Positions 31,640 through 45,270 of a DNA stretch of 64,000 bases are shown here, piece by piece. The stretch comes from Nautilus pompilius. Its lineage: Eukaryota > Mollusca > Cephalopoda > Nautilida > Nautilidae. Made by a program: the position numbers and the translations under genes. Under the pieces are notes generated by a model. The model made no database searches and had not been told where the DNA came from. It worked only from the letters and a program-made list of their open reading frames with translations. Location of the stretch: positions 1,930,501 to 1,994,500 of the forward strand of contig JACATO010002450.1 in assembly GCA_018389105.1 (NCBI GenBank), in the 5' to 3' direction. Positions within the stretch are counted from its first letter, which is position 1, and each line of letters begins with the position of its first letter.

Positions 31640-33989
31640 CCCTGTCCATGTTTTGATCATGAATTAAGAACCCTTGGAGTATGCTAAGTGTTGCAGATTT
31701 TGGATTAATGTAGTTTTTTCATAGTCATTTCATTGTGTTGTTTGATGATGGAAGTCTAGTTTTATTGCCCTCACCATGAGTAGTTATATAATTTTGTATC
31801 AGAAAACACCAAGGATTTTCTATTGCACCGAAATCTTATGGGGTGCTATAAATACCGGATTTATCATTCTGTTAGGTGAATAGTTCTGAGGCAAAATCTG
31901 AAGCTTAGTTGTATATGGAGAATTTCTGTGCCAATTTCCGTATCTATTGTAATGTGGACTGTACTTGATATTCCAACAGGACAGTGCATGCCTCTGCATA
32001 GCAAAGCTGACACAATCTTTCTTAAGGCTGAACAATGTCAGCATGCTTGGCTGGTCTTCTATATCTGATCTCAAGAACATGTTTGCAATCAGCTATGTCA
32101 TGCCTTTATCAATGTAATGCCATGTTACAAACTCATCAACAATCTGTCTCAGCATTAAAAGAAGTGGAACATCATACTGAATTCAGACTTTGTCTTACGT
32201 GCCAGTCCATGAGCCATAGACTTTGTGCATTTACCATAGCAAAAGGTGTCCATACTGTGTATTATCCTGCTGGAACTTTGGTGTCAAATGATTGTACGTC
32301 ATTCAGAGAGAGAGAAAGAGAGGGGGGGGGTGTTGTATGATGGACTGTGTACTTTTTTGTGATGGATGTTCAATAATGTTTTAACCTTATTTCTGCCATT
32401 TTCATGCATTACTATTGCTTATTTCATAGCCAGCATAACTAGACAGTATGTTAAAGTGTCTGAATATAGCATTTTAACATTTTACTGTCAAAATATATCT
32501 AAAGCTAAACAAGGAGAAGCACTTTATTTTAAAAAAACATCAAGTCCTAAAGCATTTGAGAAAACTTATGATAATTCCAATAATCTTATTATCATTGTTG
32601 TTGTAGCATTAGTTTTTAATCCTTGAACTTCTAGATGCTTCAAATTAATATTACTTCATAACTAAAATGTTTTTGGAATAACTTGCTTGTATCATTGATT
32701 TGAACCTAAACTTTCATGCATGGGTTAACGCCATCATAGCTCATCTGTCAAAAATACCACAAACAACTTTGTCATAGTTTTATATCTTTTACTCTCACTA
32801 AGAACATTTAATTAATTCTTATCTGCTCTTGGTAATTTGTGATTGGTAATTTTAATGTTGAAACCAAATAATGTGTGTTAAAGCTGTGGACTTCAGTGTT
32901 AATTTAGAAATTTGTGCAAGGGGGTGTTAATGTGCCTTACTAAATGAATAGAACTTTTTTTTAACTTAATTATTACTGATATTATCTTGACATGGAACAA
33001 TATCTGGAATAGCAATGCAATGACAAAGGGATTGCATGGCACTGAAAATACAATAATGATATGTGTATCATGCTATTTAAATAATAAAATTATGCCTTAC
33101 AAATGTGAAGTTAACTTTTGCGAGGCTACTGTCCTCCAGGGAAACACCTGCAAAACTGTTCAGGAAATCATTCCATCAGCGAACTAAATTAGAGTCAGTG
33201 CAGCTTATGACCACAATGACCATTCAACATCATCTCCCTGATGGTTAGTAGTTATTTAATCATAGTTGTAATAAGCAAAAAGTAAAGCTTATACATACTA
33301 ATGATTTCCCAGTTTGAAATGTAAATGCATGCACCAGAGGTACACACCTATAATGTATTACTGAAGAAAATACAACAAGTTTTACAAATTCCAGTGAAAG
33401 CTTTTAAATTTCTTTTATTATTTGGCATGTTTTCATCATGCGATGCCCAAAATTAAAATTTAAGGTTAAAGAGTGAATTCCACAGCAAAATCATTTTCTT
33501 GTAACTACTTGTTAAATGGGTACACTATAATTCTTATCTGAAGTGGCAAAAAACTAAACTATTTTCTTGTATTGATTTTTTAAACTTTGTTTATATTGTA
33601 TCTATTGTATTGATTGTTTTATTTTATTTCATGGTCTTTGCTCTATAAAACTAATCAAATCACTTTGTTATTTAGACTTTTTTTGGTCTTAAAATAGTTT
33701 CTTGTGTTTATTGCACAATCTTTGAACATTTAGTCTATTTTTCTTACATTTACTGAATTTTAAATGAATGATTATTATTATTTTTTCACATTGAAAACTG
33801 AAGTTTCTGCATAGTTTTAAAGACTTATTGCTGTTAAAAATAAAACTGTATACCACCTGGGGTTGATTTGCATTCCATTACTCTTTAAATTTGTATTACT
33901 CAGCTCAGGTCAAGCCATAAGGGTTATGACACAATGCCTTATTTATATAAAAACACCACATTTTGCATTATGACTGTGTTGATTAAACA
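31640..33989. other. No gene seen
   Basis: AT-rich. A GA-rich microsatellite with a G run is at 32305-32331. A coding-like minus-strand stretch at 31820-32260 is open in pieces but not recognised. Confidence 0.45.
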
Positions 33990-33991
33990 TA

Positions 33992-35205
33992 CAAGGTCTG
34001 TCGAAAAAGTATCCGACCTTAGGCTGGGAAAAAAAAGTTATGTACTTGGTGGGGTTCAATTGCTAATCCCCTTTGAAGTGGGCCCCTTGTGCCTCCATAC
34101 ACTTAGCTCTCAAAGCGGGAGCCTTTCAGTGGCATCTTCATTTTTGGGAACAACCAGAAGTCAGAAGGAGCCATGTCTGGAGAGTAGGGAGCCTGGCGAA
34201 TGAGTGAAATGCCTTTTTTTGCCAATAAACCTTGGATCAAGTGTGACAAATGAGCCGGGGCATTGTCATGATACAGCTACCAGTTTTGCGAGGCCCACAG
34301 ATCCAGTCTCTTGTGCCAAACTGCATCATGAAGATATAGGAGGACTTCCTGATAGTACTCCTTTGTAACTGTTTGTCCTTCTGGTGCGTATTCGTGATGC
34401 ACAACACCTCGGTAGTTGAATTAAAACAGTCAGCATCACCTTGATTTTGCTCCTGATTTTTTTTTTTTTTTGGGCCTTGGCGACGTTGGCTGCTTCCACT
34501 ATGATGACTGAGCTTTGGTTTCTGGGTCGTACCAGTACACCCACATCTCAGCTCCAGTTATCACGGTATTCTGGATCTCAGGATCCCTGTTGACAGTATC
34601 CAGCAGGTCCTGTGCAACCTCAAGACGAAGTTGTTGTTCCTGAGAAAGCAGCTTGGGCACAAATTTTGCTGCCACTGCGCAAACCCAAATCCTCCTTTAA
34701 AATTGCACGTGCAGAATCTTTACTGATCTCAACCTTGTCACCAATTTCCCGCACAGTTGAACGATGATCCTCCATTATCAAGGTCCACACTTTCTCAATA
34801 ACAACTGCATTGCAACTTGTTGATGGCTTGCTGGAATGCTGATCACTCTCCACCGATGTGCAGCCATCTTTGAACCTGTTGTACCATTCTTTAATTTGGG
34901 TAACACCCATCTGTTGAATTTTGCAAATTGTTTCCGCTTGGGTATCTCCAAGCTTTTGGCAAAACTTGATGCAAGATCGTTGCTCCACACATTGCGTCAT
35001 CACAGGCAAAATGAAAATGTGACGAGTAAGTAGTATAGCACCTCTCACACTGGATGCCTGACAGAGATTGACGCATCCAGCAAGCCCATCAAAAGCCACA
35101 CATGCGCATGAAGGTATGCGGCTCCACTATTCACACTTTTGCCTCCCTAACATCATTACTCCCCACAGGAAAAAATAAAGTTGGATACTTTTTCGACAGA
35201 CCTCG
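33992..35205 (-). mobile_element. Mariner transposon
   Basis: A 1.21 kb element flanked by TA (33990-33991 and 35206-35207). The ends are about 29-bp inverted repeats: left CAAGGTCTGTCGAAAAAGTA, right (minus strand) CGAGGTCTGTCGAAAAAGTA, both continuing TCC-ACTT. The minus-strand interior encodes a mariner transposase with damage. Size and end structure are standard for the family. Confidence 0.95.
34060..35000 (-). pseudogene. Mariner transposase pseudogene with a lost catalytic Asp
   Basis: Start taken at 35000 (MTQCVEQRSCIKFCQKLGDT). The HTH pair follows, with YNRFKDG and STVREIGDKVEISKDSARAIL. At the first catalytic site the usual TGDE reads TGAE (near 34555), an Asp-to-Ala change. The second Asp survives in HDNAPAHLSH (about 34260), and the third in YSPDMAPSDFWLF (about 34190). 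There is a frame change near 34700 and a stop within AQSS-WK near 34500. An A-rich run near 34460 adds another shift. The gene is inactive. Confidence 0.9.
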
Positions 35206-36719
35206 TATAGTCAGTTAAACACAAACACTAATGCTTCTAGACTGATTCCAGGTTGGTATAAATAAGTTAGAAACTGACATCGTATTTGGAGAGCTAATAA
35301 TGCTTTAAATAATTTATTTTTAATAATTTAGCAAGCATTGCTGATTTAGATAATGCAGAAAAAAAAATTATCTCTTTGCATTATCTTAACAGAAAACAAC
35401 TGTCACTTAAAATTTTATATATGTTAAGACTTCTTTTTCATATCTATGTTAGCTACTGATCTTAACATTTCTGGTTTTGTTCTCATACTAGGTCTATAGT
35501 GATACTGTTGGCAGTTTATACACATTTTTAATTGCTTGTTGCGGAAAGTTATTTTTTTTTGCTAATTGAAAGTATTAGTTAACAGTTGGAAAATGAATAT
35601 CTATGTTGCTCGAGGAATTATATTTTGTATTGAAAAATTGATCATTTGTCAAATTTTCTTTTTACATTAGACAGACAGGTTGGAAATGAATCAGGCAGTA
35701 TACTTATTGATGATTTTTTTAAAAATATGTTTTGATTCTTAATCTTTTTGTTGCTGTTTTGTAACAAGTAATTCCTTTCTATCCCTGAATGGGAAAACAC
35801 CTTATTTAGAAATTAGAGAAGCTACATTGCTTCAGTTTTGTTTAGTTGTTTTCATTGATAACTGCATTTCTTTTGTTAAAGATCCAATGAGTCACCTCAT
35901 ACATCTGCTTTAGGCATAAAAACAACAACAAAACTTGTTTATCTGCCCTGTCACAGTTAAGTGTTCTGTGTCCTGGTTATGGCTTTGTCATTTTTCTGGG
36001 TCTGTTGAATAGAAATTTAATGTTTTGTTTACTGTAAAGTTTGCAGGGTAAGCTAACAAATGTATTGCATTGCACTGATAGAAAATTAAAAACACCTTAA
36101 AAGAAAAGAAAACCGTTAAACATTTCTTATGAAAAGCTTAACATTTATTCTAGAATTTTCAAAGAAAAGTGACTCAGAAACCTAATTCTTTGTATGGTAT
36201 GTGTGTGTTTGCATACATTTATATATAAAAAAATTTGTGAAGGTTTAAATAATTATCAACAAACAATGAATATTACATTTAATACTAGTATGATTTACTG
36301 TTGGTTCCTGACCTTGATTTCCTTTTTGGGATCCTTATCCAAAGAGTGACCAAATTTCCTCTAGTGCATCAGTGTTTCAGATACATGTGAATATGCAACC
36401 TTCAGATTTTCACATAAATGTCAATGTGCTTCATACTCTCATTTTGGCATTTATTGGCCACAGAAATATCTAGTGAGATTGGTATACTGGAAATTGGAGC
36501 AACTGAACATTATGTAGCAAATCAGTTTAGCATAAACAAGAGCATCTTTTTACGGCATGAACCTGGTTTGAAACTTCTGGTAATGCTGCTTGGTGGTATG
36601 TTTGTGGCCAGTTCAAGTCACCAGGATTGCTTTTTGGTCTGTGACCATCAAGTCTCAACACAAACTGTACGTAATTGACTTTGGACTAATGGTATGCAGT
36701 ATAAAGAAAAAAAAATTCT
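35206..36719. other. No gene seen
   Basis: AT-rich sequence without recognisable protein or structured repeat. Confidence 0.45.
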
Positions 36720-38060
36720 AATTCCTATTTGCATATCACGAATCAAAGGCCGTGGCAGGGTGCAACAGGACTGAGCTGTAGACTGAGATATTTGACTTTT
36801 GTACTTTTCATAGTCAAGTTCAGATTTTGTCTGGACTTTACAGATTGTTGTGCCAGTGTGTGGAGAAGGCCAAGACAAAGTTTTCAAGATGCCAACATTG
36901 CTAAACATTACCACTATGGACAGGACTTCAAAAATGTAGTTGCCAGGTTCCCACTGCCGATAATCTTTTCTGATTACTGTCACTGACACCAATAGTGAAA
37001 ACCATGAAAAAAAATCTTCATAAGCCTGCTTGAGCATGAATTGACCTGTACAAACCATTATCTTGCAAATTATAGATAACTAAATGATTCAATAAAGTGA
37101 TATACTCTCAATTTATGATCTAAAAAAACCACAATTTTATGAATGACACTACGTTTAGTTTTAAGGAATAAGCAAATAGCAATGCATGATGATGAGAAGG
37201 TGCACACACCATGGAAAATATAAGAACATGTCCCTCACAGAATAAAGACCAGTGGGACCAGTCCAACTTTTGATACAAACAGTTAGAAGTTTCCTGCACA
37301 TTCTGTTCCAGGGCATCTTTGGGTTTACCTCTCATTGAACTCTAGCATCAGCAACAGAAAACAATTTTTTGGATACTTGGTTAATTAATCAAGCTTTGAG
37401 CTGCTTAGAAGGCAGAAAATTCCACTTGACCACCTTATTGTTTATTTTAACTGGTGACTAGAACATTTTGCTGGCTACCAAAGTTTTAGAAATTTCTAAA
37501 GTCTTGACAATGGAGATTCTTCTTACATGTTTTCCAGAATGGCACATAAGTTTCAGATATATTAATGAGATTCTGATGTTTATGCACAGCCATATGCTAT
37601 TGTTAATGGGGATAACTTTATTTTTATGAATGATGTCATCTGTCCACATCATACCCAGATAGTCAACTAGTACAGAAGTAACCAATTCATTCTCCAGACC
37701 CTAATCCGATCAAATACATTTTGAACATCTTTCAAGCTGCTATTGCAAGACATTCTGTATTACTATGAAACTTTCAGGAACTTGGTGAAATCCTTGTAGA
37801 GGAATGGGACTGTCTGTCTTAGATCAACATTCAAAGACTCAGAAAGAGCATAAGATGTTGATACAAATTTCTTATTTGTGCTAGATGCTTTGGCCTAGAT
37901 CAACACTCAAAGACTCAGAAAGAGCATAAGATGTTGATACAAATTTCTTATTTGTGCTAGATGCTTTGGCCTAGATCAACACTCAAAGACTCAGAAGTAG
38001 CTTGAGACATGGATATAAAGTTGTCACTTGTGCTGGAGGTTTTTGTCATAAGATACTGAG
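36720..38060 (+). pseudogene. Tc1-like transposase pseudogene, heavily decayed
   Basis: Plus-strand blocks in Tc1 order: ITNQRPWQGATGL at about 36740; FRFCLDFTDCCASVWRRPRQ and FQDANIAKHYHYG at about 36820-36925, the segment around the first catalytic Asp. ARPH-like remnants follow near 37640. DLNPI-type sequence is at about 37700 (PNPIKYILNIFQAAIARHS), then FQELGEILVEEWDCLS at 37770-37820. The C-terminal IQRLRKSIRCCYK repeats as part of a 76-bp tandem duplication. The N-terminal DNA-binding part and terminal repeats were not found. Confidence 0.7.
37821..38048 (+). repeat. Tandem repeat, three units of 76 bp
   Basis: Units begin at 37821, 37897 and 37973 with AGATCAACA-TCAAAGACTC. Units 1 and 2 are almost identical (one visible difference, CAT/CAC, plus the unit join); the third diverges after about 25 bp. 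The unit is derived from the C-terminal end of the Tc1 transposase. Confidence 0.95.
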
Positions 38061-38928
38061 TGAATTTCTGAATAGACGTTTGCCACCTTGGAACAATGCC
38101 AGATTTTGTGCACTGTCTTGATAACTAAAAATCATTGCTTTTGATGGTGTCTTTATTGACTCATTATAACATCATTTAACGATATCTTTGTTATTTACCA
38201 ACATTAATATCTCCTTAAATTATAGTCTGTACACTTTCTAACTTTGCTTTCTTTATGGTACCTAACAGCATTTTGACATGTTGTTTTATCCCTTCATCCT
38301 TAGTAATTTTTTAATTAAATGTTTGTGAATATAATTATTAAACATTTCAAAGTCATCATCTATGTATGTGAACATGTGCACAAATTTCACTGGTTGACTT
38401 TTGAAAGACAATTCTAGAAGTTTCATTTATAAGATTATAATGATAATTAAAATTCTTTATCTTTTCTTTTTAGCGATCTTATGAAAAGAATGTATAAAAA
38501 ATATCTACCCTTGTTTGTAGGAAGATCCATTTAAAAAAGGAAAAAAGTTGTTGCACTACCATTAGCTTTTAAGTGAATTCCAGAATAGTTCTCAGAAACA
38601 TTCTATAAGTGAATTTATTTGAAGTTTTTCATTCAATAAGTTAAAAATTTTAGAATGCTTAAGAAAAACAAGAAAACAATTAAATTAACTTGAACATGAT
38701 GCATTTGCTTTGTTTGATTTTTCTGATAAAGAAAGTTATTTATATAGATTAAAATTAAAAACAAGACTGCTTAGGTAATAATAATAGCTTAAGTTGTATA
38801 ACATTTTTAAGAATGATAACTGTACTTGTATTTTCTGCTTATTTCAATGTATGCATGTTGTTATTCTGAATTTTGTTTTCTCTAAGAAAACCAACTATCC
38901 ATGCATTTTTAATTTTACTGTTTGTATA

Positions 38929-39001
38929 GGGGCATTCAAACGAAACCCAGCAGGATGGAATTATGGTGATGGTATTCCAGCTAGTTTTATTTGACACACT
39001 C
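38929..39001. repeat. 73-bp palindromic mini-element, copy 1
   Basis: Flanked by TA on both sides. Ends GGGGCATTCAAACGAAACC and, inverted, GTGTCAAATAAAACTAG form short inverted repeats. It is related to 59028-59105: both read GGCATTCAAA-GAAACC, then GAAT-AT---G-AGCT, then GGTTTTATTTGA or its variant. It looks like a miniature element from a mariner-type family. Confidence 0.6.
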
Positions 39002-39004
39002 TAG

Positions 39005-42000
39005 TATGTTGTGTTGTGTTTGTTGTCTAGGAATGGACCAATACTGATTATGATGTCATTGCTACAATTCACTAATCACACTTTGTGTGTACTGCCAAAG
39101 TAGAAGTATTGATTTGACCTGTTGAAGAGTTCATCTGTATTTAACTGGTAAAAAAGAATAATAATTGTTTGTTAATAATAAGGCCTTTACTTATATATAG
39201 TTTTTAGCATGACTTTATTGTGTGTACTCTGCTTTTTGCTATTTTTCTTGTTTTTAGCCAGTTTTCATAACCGCTGATGTCAAAACAAGCACAGCAGTGT
39301 CCACGTTTACTTTAATTTCTTTGTTTGAGAGGGTTTGCAAATTAAAATGTAAAACTCACAAGGAAATTTTAGAATAAGCCAACTAATGCAAATTATGTGG
39401 ATTTAACTTTAGAAAATTTGTATGTAATTTGGATAATATCCTGAATTAGAACATGTTTTTATAACCAGTCTGAATTCATATTCAGGAAGAGGATTAACTT
39501 AGCTGATTCAGCACTCAACCACGAGGTCAATCCTATGTATTCCTTAAGTGAGCCCATAGTAGGGCTAGTAAACAACTTGTAATTATTTTAAACATGGAAA
39601 ATTAGAATCTAAAACTTAGACAAATATAGATTATTATTATTTTTAAAACAAGTATTTTTGTTGTAAACCTTTCCTCTTTCATTTGGCTTAGTCAAATATT
39701 ACTTGCAGTTTGTTTAAATACATTTATGACTTTTCATTTTATTTGTTTATATTTAATGTATTTCAGATTGTTGAATTCTACCTTGGCTGCTGTTTAAATT
39801 TGGGTATATTATATTAGTTAAAAGATAGATAAAAGGCAGCTTGGCCTGAACATGTAATAATTAACATTAAATAAACAATGCTGAGAACCAGTCAACCATT
39901 ATGGAAATCATTTCCTTTAATAAATATTCATATCTGTATCTCATAATTAAAATAACAGGAAATAATAATTGGACCACTGATAGTCATGTAGAATATTTGA
40001 AAACTTTGTGTAATTTCTTTCAAAGTTTATTTTTTCTGTAAGTTGTTTACTAATTTATTTGCTGATGGTAAACTAATTATTAAAAGCATTTGCTAAACAC
40101 TCAACTTGTAGAAAGTAAAGGGTTATTTTAGAGTTTTCAAACTGAGTGATAGAACTAGCTGATAGACTTACATTTTAGTGATCATTTTCTCTCTCTATCA
40201 TGGAGGGTTGGTGCTGAGGATGAATGTTTTTGGGTTTTATTTGTAGCTGATATTTTCACAGCAATGTTGGCTAGTCTTGTATCTGTCATACCTATATAGA
40301 TAAACTTCGAAGAAACTGGAGAAAAAACAAAAAAATAATTTGTAAGCTATAAATGAAGTAAATTTTTGTGACATATAGTTTTTTTAGAAACTGATTGAGT
40401 GTTTCTACTTACAGCACAAAGGAATATTATATTATATTCAGCCTCCTTTTTTCTTTTTTTTGTTTCTGAATGTTGTTTTTTTACGGGATAATGATGGTGA
40501 TGGTAATAATATGCATGTGTTGACTTGGTGGCCAGCCACTACTGCCACAACTGGGCAATGTGTTTTCTGAAAAGTGCGTAGTTGGAAGAAGAACAGCTTA
40601 GCTCACAGGGTTATTAATTATAGCAAAAATATTGACAGGTAATTTTGTCTTTAGATCTTTTAAAGTAGAGCCAGTAAGTACATTGAAAAAATATAACTAT
40701 ACATGTAAAAAGGCATTTTTGTCTAATTAAGACATTCAATATCTTTAAGACCCAGATTTATAAAAGTTTTGATGGCATATTTCTAAAACATCAGAAAAAA
40801 GACAAATATGAACCCCCCTTAATAAAAAGAAATTTGTATTTTTTATTTTAGAGTTTATGCAATTTGTCACAAGTGTCTCAACCTTTATCGAGTTTATGCA
40901 CCTTTATTATATAGTCAGAAATGGTTTAATTTTGATTTTTCATCTTCAACATTTAGTGTGAATTAGTCAGACATTTCTTTACCTATCATTTTTTTTTTTA
41001 AACTATAAGGTGCTTGGACAAAGTGTACAATGGCTTCAAGATATTTATACAGGCAGTCTCACCTATATGTTTTAGCATATCAACAATGACTGATTGGAAG
41101 GATTTTTATTCATTTATCTATTTTTTAATTGAGACTCAGCAAAATGTTATTTCATGTATTAATTTTTCTGATATGGTAGATTGTTTGAATGAAAAGAAAC
41201 TGGATGTGATTGAACTGTAAAGATTAACTAACAGCAACCAGTTCATATGATTGAGGAATAGCATTTTATAAATGCTGAATGATGTCAGCTCTGACGCCTC
41301 TAGTGCAGTATTTTTCTTGGTGACAAACACAACGTGAACAGTGGTTCTATGCTAAAATTGGAGTCTGTGGAACTGAGGTTAAACAAACTGTTTGACACTC
41401 CCTATTCTATAATCAGTTTGTACTTTTTCTACACAAATATGAATGTTAATAAAGACAAATGACATCCACATGTAATTATACTTAAATTATAAGAATAGAT
41501 TTTAGTGTGTTAGAGTTTATTTTTGGATTACTGGGATATTTAAACATTATTGTGACCCATGTTTTACTGATAAATGAGATTATACAGAAAAAAAGTTATC
41601 TTAAAATATAATGATGACTTTTTAATATACAAGGTAACCTATATTTTGTAATGGTATAAACAGTCTAAATTCTGCTATCAAAACCTTCAAAGTGCAGGGC
41701 AGAGGTGAAAATTTTCCTTTCTAGTTGTTTTTTTTTATATAATCAGTTTGTAAAGGTCAGGTATTTGGGTACAAGCTTCTGGCAGATTTCAGGTTGGTTT
41801 CTTTAAAATAATTGAGTTTCTGTTCACTGTATGGAATTTTTGTAATATATTTGTTGGGTTTGATGGTGAATTATGTAATGCTAATGTATATCATCAAGCT
41901 CTTTCTTAGATTGTAGTGTGGCAAGCAATTCTCATGGAATCTAAATATACATATTATTTAGTGTGGGGGTGGGTTTTCTGTTTCCACAGTGACAAATCAG

Positions 42001-42770
42001 TACACTGGTAGCCATAATTATGGAATCATCAATAAAATATACTACATTTCATATATAATCAATATACTCAGATGAAACCTGTGAAATAGATTTCCTGTAA
42101 TCATATCTGGCCTCTAAACATCTCTTATAGTTACACGTATACTAGTATATGACTTGGAAAATACACATTTGACACTGTGTGTTCCTCTCGATTTTTATTG
42201 GTTATGGCTTCCAGTATCTATTGATTTATATGAAATAAAAAGAAAATTATAAACTTTGGCAGACAAAATGTGTTTTCAATAATATCTACTAGAATTTATT
42301 TTTTTTTTGTAATAGTAAATCTGAAATTTTTTTATTTGTTTACTATTACTGTTACTGTTTTAATTATCTGGTTTAGTTAAAAATGTACTGAAATCTTTAC
42401 AGCAGTGACTTTTGTCACAAAAGCTTTTCATGACCTTTATCCTTTCATAATAACCATAAACAAAACTTTCACATGATTGCTGGTTAAAGAATTATTTTAT
42501 TTTAGAGTGTAGGATATATTAAGAAATTTTGTTTTTATTTTAAAAAATTGTTTAATCATTTAAATAAAAATGTTAGCTTTATTTAGATTTCCTCAACAGT
42601 TTTGATCTTACCCATTGAAGTTAAATATTGGTGATCTTGTTGGACTACTTGATGATTTTTGGTTTATCCTGTTTTTTTTAGCATCTTGGATAATCAAATC
42701 ATACATTTGTATGATAATACTGAGCATCAGACACCAGGAAGTAAACATGCATATTCCTTGTGGAATTGGG
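39005..42770. other. No gene seen
   Basis: AT-rich, mostly below 35% GC by eye. No recognisable proteins, terminal repeats or RNA genes. The few open frames, such as 41014-41220, have no recognisable content. Confidence 0.45.
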
Positions 42771-42774
42771 TAAT

Positions 42775-43080
42775 GGAAAGAAAGATGGTCCAGGGATAGT
42801 CTACAGGACTGCTGAGGTTCCAAGTTTGAATTCTGGCTGGGACCTGCTCAGTCTGGCATACCTCTCTAGCAGGGTTCCTTCTCACTCTTCTTTGCCAGCC
42901 AACTGCATAAGTTTTCTCTAGGCTCTCTGGTTTCCTCTAACATCTAAACAAATTAGGAACTTTCTGTGATAGGCATGTGACTAACTTGTGCAGCCTGGTC
43001 ATCTTTGCCTGATTTATGAAATTGAATGCACAGCTCCTCTGATGGATTCTTTATGTACTAACATCAGCATGCACATTCAA
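42775..43080 (+). mobile_element. tRNA-derived SINE, old copy
   Basis: The head has an A-box-like TGGTCCAGGGAT (42785-42796) and a B-box-like AGTTTGAATTC (42823-42833) at tRNA-like spacing, followed by TGGCTGGGACC. The body at about 42900-42960 (TAAGTTTTCTCTAGGCTCTC then TGGTTTCCTCTAACATCTAAA) resembles the widespread SINE core GGGTTTTCTCCGG-TACTCC followed by GGTTTCCTCCCAC-TCCAAA. No target duplication was resolved. Confidence 0.6.
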
Positions 43081-44800
43081 GGAAGAAAATATGGTGGTAG
43101 AAAATTCCGAAAAAATATATAATTACAATTTTTGGTTTATTAGTTGATTTTAATATTTTATTATATTTTTCTAAGGCTTTTAGCAGCACCCACTGTCTTT
43201 AAATTTTGGTTTCACCTCTCAAAAAATCTTAAAAATTCTCACTGCATTTATTGGCTTTATGAATACTGTCAATCCTCTAGATAATTCTGTCATTGGCTCT
43301 GTTTAGCTCAGCTGTAACTGTGACTGTTCTGTGTATTCCCATAATTGGTTTGATTTTATAGTGTCTTTAATTAAAGAAAACTTTTCTCTTTTATACAATT
43401 GACATTGTGACAATAAAAATCCATTTTAAAGTCAATTATTGGTCTAGTATGTTTGGCTTTGGCCCACTCTTTATCATTCACATCACTTTGCCAAGTAGCA
43501 TATCCAGAAAATAGGAAATTTATGGATTTTTAACCAAGATTTTTATGTCACTTTTGGACAAAGGAGAGAGATACAGAAAGAAAAAGTATAAACATTGAAT
43601 AATAATTTTAAAAAATTAAAAAAAAAATAATAACCAGCAGTGATAAACATTCAACTGAAAAAAAAATTTCTAAATTGTACAAATAAAAACATTTGAATTT
43701 ATATTTTCCTGGAGCTAGTTTACACTGATATCTATAATTTTATATTTTATTTGTTGTTTTTGCTCAATATGTATGACACGAACTTCAAGCCATTTTTTAA
43801 ATGTTCAAGATTTGTTTAAGCTGACTATGTGAATCTATTCAGAGATCTTTTTTTTACAGTTGTGTCTTAGATTATAAAAACTGGTCATTTTTTAGTTTTA
43901 CATCTGGTATGCAGAATAAGTAAATATTTGCATTCAGTAAATACCAACTTGTATCTGCTTACTAGTTAAACATTCGACATATTTAAACTGGCTTTCTGGG
44001 ATGCTTTGATTTTAAAATGATGTAGCACTTGTGATACAGATGGTTAATGCAGCTTCTGTTATCAGTGTGTTGTTTTCTTTTTGTAGGAAAATGTCTGAGC
44101 TATGAAGGAAATGTGGCAATTTGATCATGTTCAAAACTCAAAACTGTATCATATTTGAGAGTACCATTTTGTTTCATTTTCAAGTAGAGAAGATTGAGAA
44201 TGACTGAAAATATTCCCATTGGCTAAACATTTGAAAGAATTTTGCTGCAGAGTTATTAATTCCATTGCAGGTGGGTCAGGTTTTTATTTTTTGTTTGTCA
44301 GAGTAAGGGTGCATTTCATGATCTCATCAGACTGCAGATACATCTGGTATCGTTCTGTTCATTTAACTTAGAAACTGATTAAACCAATGTTTTACCTGTT
44401 TTTATTTTTAGCCTTTAATAATTATTTATATCTTTGCTTCCATTAAGAGTAATGTTAAAATAAATTGCTACTTGGACAAGTGAATTTGGAATTTTAAAGG
44501 AATACTGAATCATATGTAATAATGAAAAAAAAAACTTACACAGTTTGCTGTTTGAAGAATGCATTTGGCGAAAATGATCATTTTTATTTGTATGATAATA
44601 AAAAAGTAGATTGAAAGTTGGAGATAAGTAATAACTAAGGTACTCAAAGCTCTTGGTGCAGAGTTTGTTGAGAATGGTTTTCATTGCCCATACAAATGAA
44701 TATAATGATCCTGTTGAAATTTGAAAACTTGCACACCTTTGACTATGAAGGAGGCCAGTCTGCCAGAATTATTTTCAGTACACTTAAGGTCCATACAAAA
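43081..44800. other. No gene seen
   Basis: AT-rich, no recognisable protein or repeat structure. Confidence 0.45.
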
Positions 44801-44809
44801 TAGCAGAAA

Positions 44810-45270
44810 ACATGAAATTAATATCTAGTAGCTTTTTCATGCTGCTCATGTAGGGCTAAGATGCATTGTGGCATGAATGCAATGAGAGTGTGTGTGATAG
44901 CATGGTCCAAATTTTGTTAAAGTTCAGTCAATTTTTCCTTCAGATCTGCTATGATCTTGTTTTTTTGCTATTGGTAATTAAGGTACTCTAAGAAATATTC
45001 AATTGGATTCAACAAAGGGCTTCAAAGTTCTCACAAGAACCTAAGCCCATTTCACCTCTTTCATTGGATGGTGGTATTGGAGGTATGACAAGTGGCACAA
45101 TCTTCTTAGAGAAAATGTTCCTTGAACTGCAAAAACTGTTGGTAAAATTTCATAAGATGATTATAGAGACTAGACATTTATGTAAAAGAATTCGGACTTC
45201 CCTTGATGAACATCAGATCAGTCTTTCCAGTATCTCAATCATTGCCCATGCCATTACATTACAACCATCA
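44810..45270 (-). pseudogene. Tc1-like transposase C-terminal remnant
   Basis: The minus strand reads LLNPIEYFLEYLNYQ at about 45015-44970, the LNPIE-LW motif with its catalytic Glu, and then LKEKLTEL--NLDHAITHTL. The end IAFMPQC-LALHEQHEKATRY (about 44895-44835) matches the usual Tc1 tail (MP-R---I---G--T-Y). Stops are frequent. Only the last third is recognisable. Confidence 0.45.
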
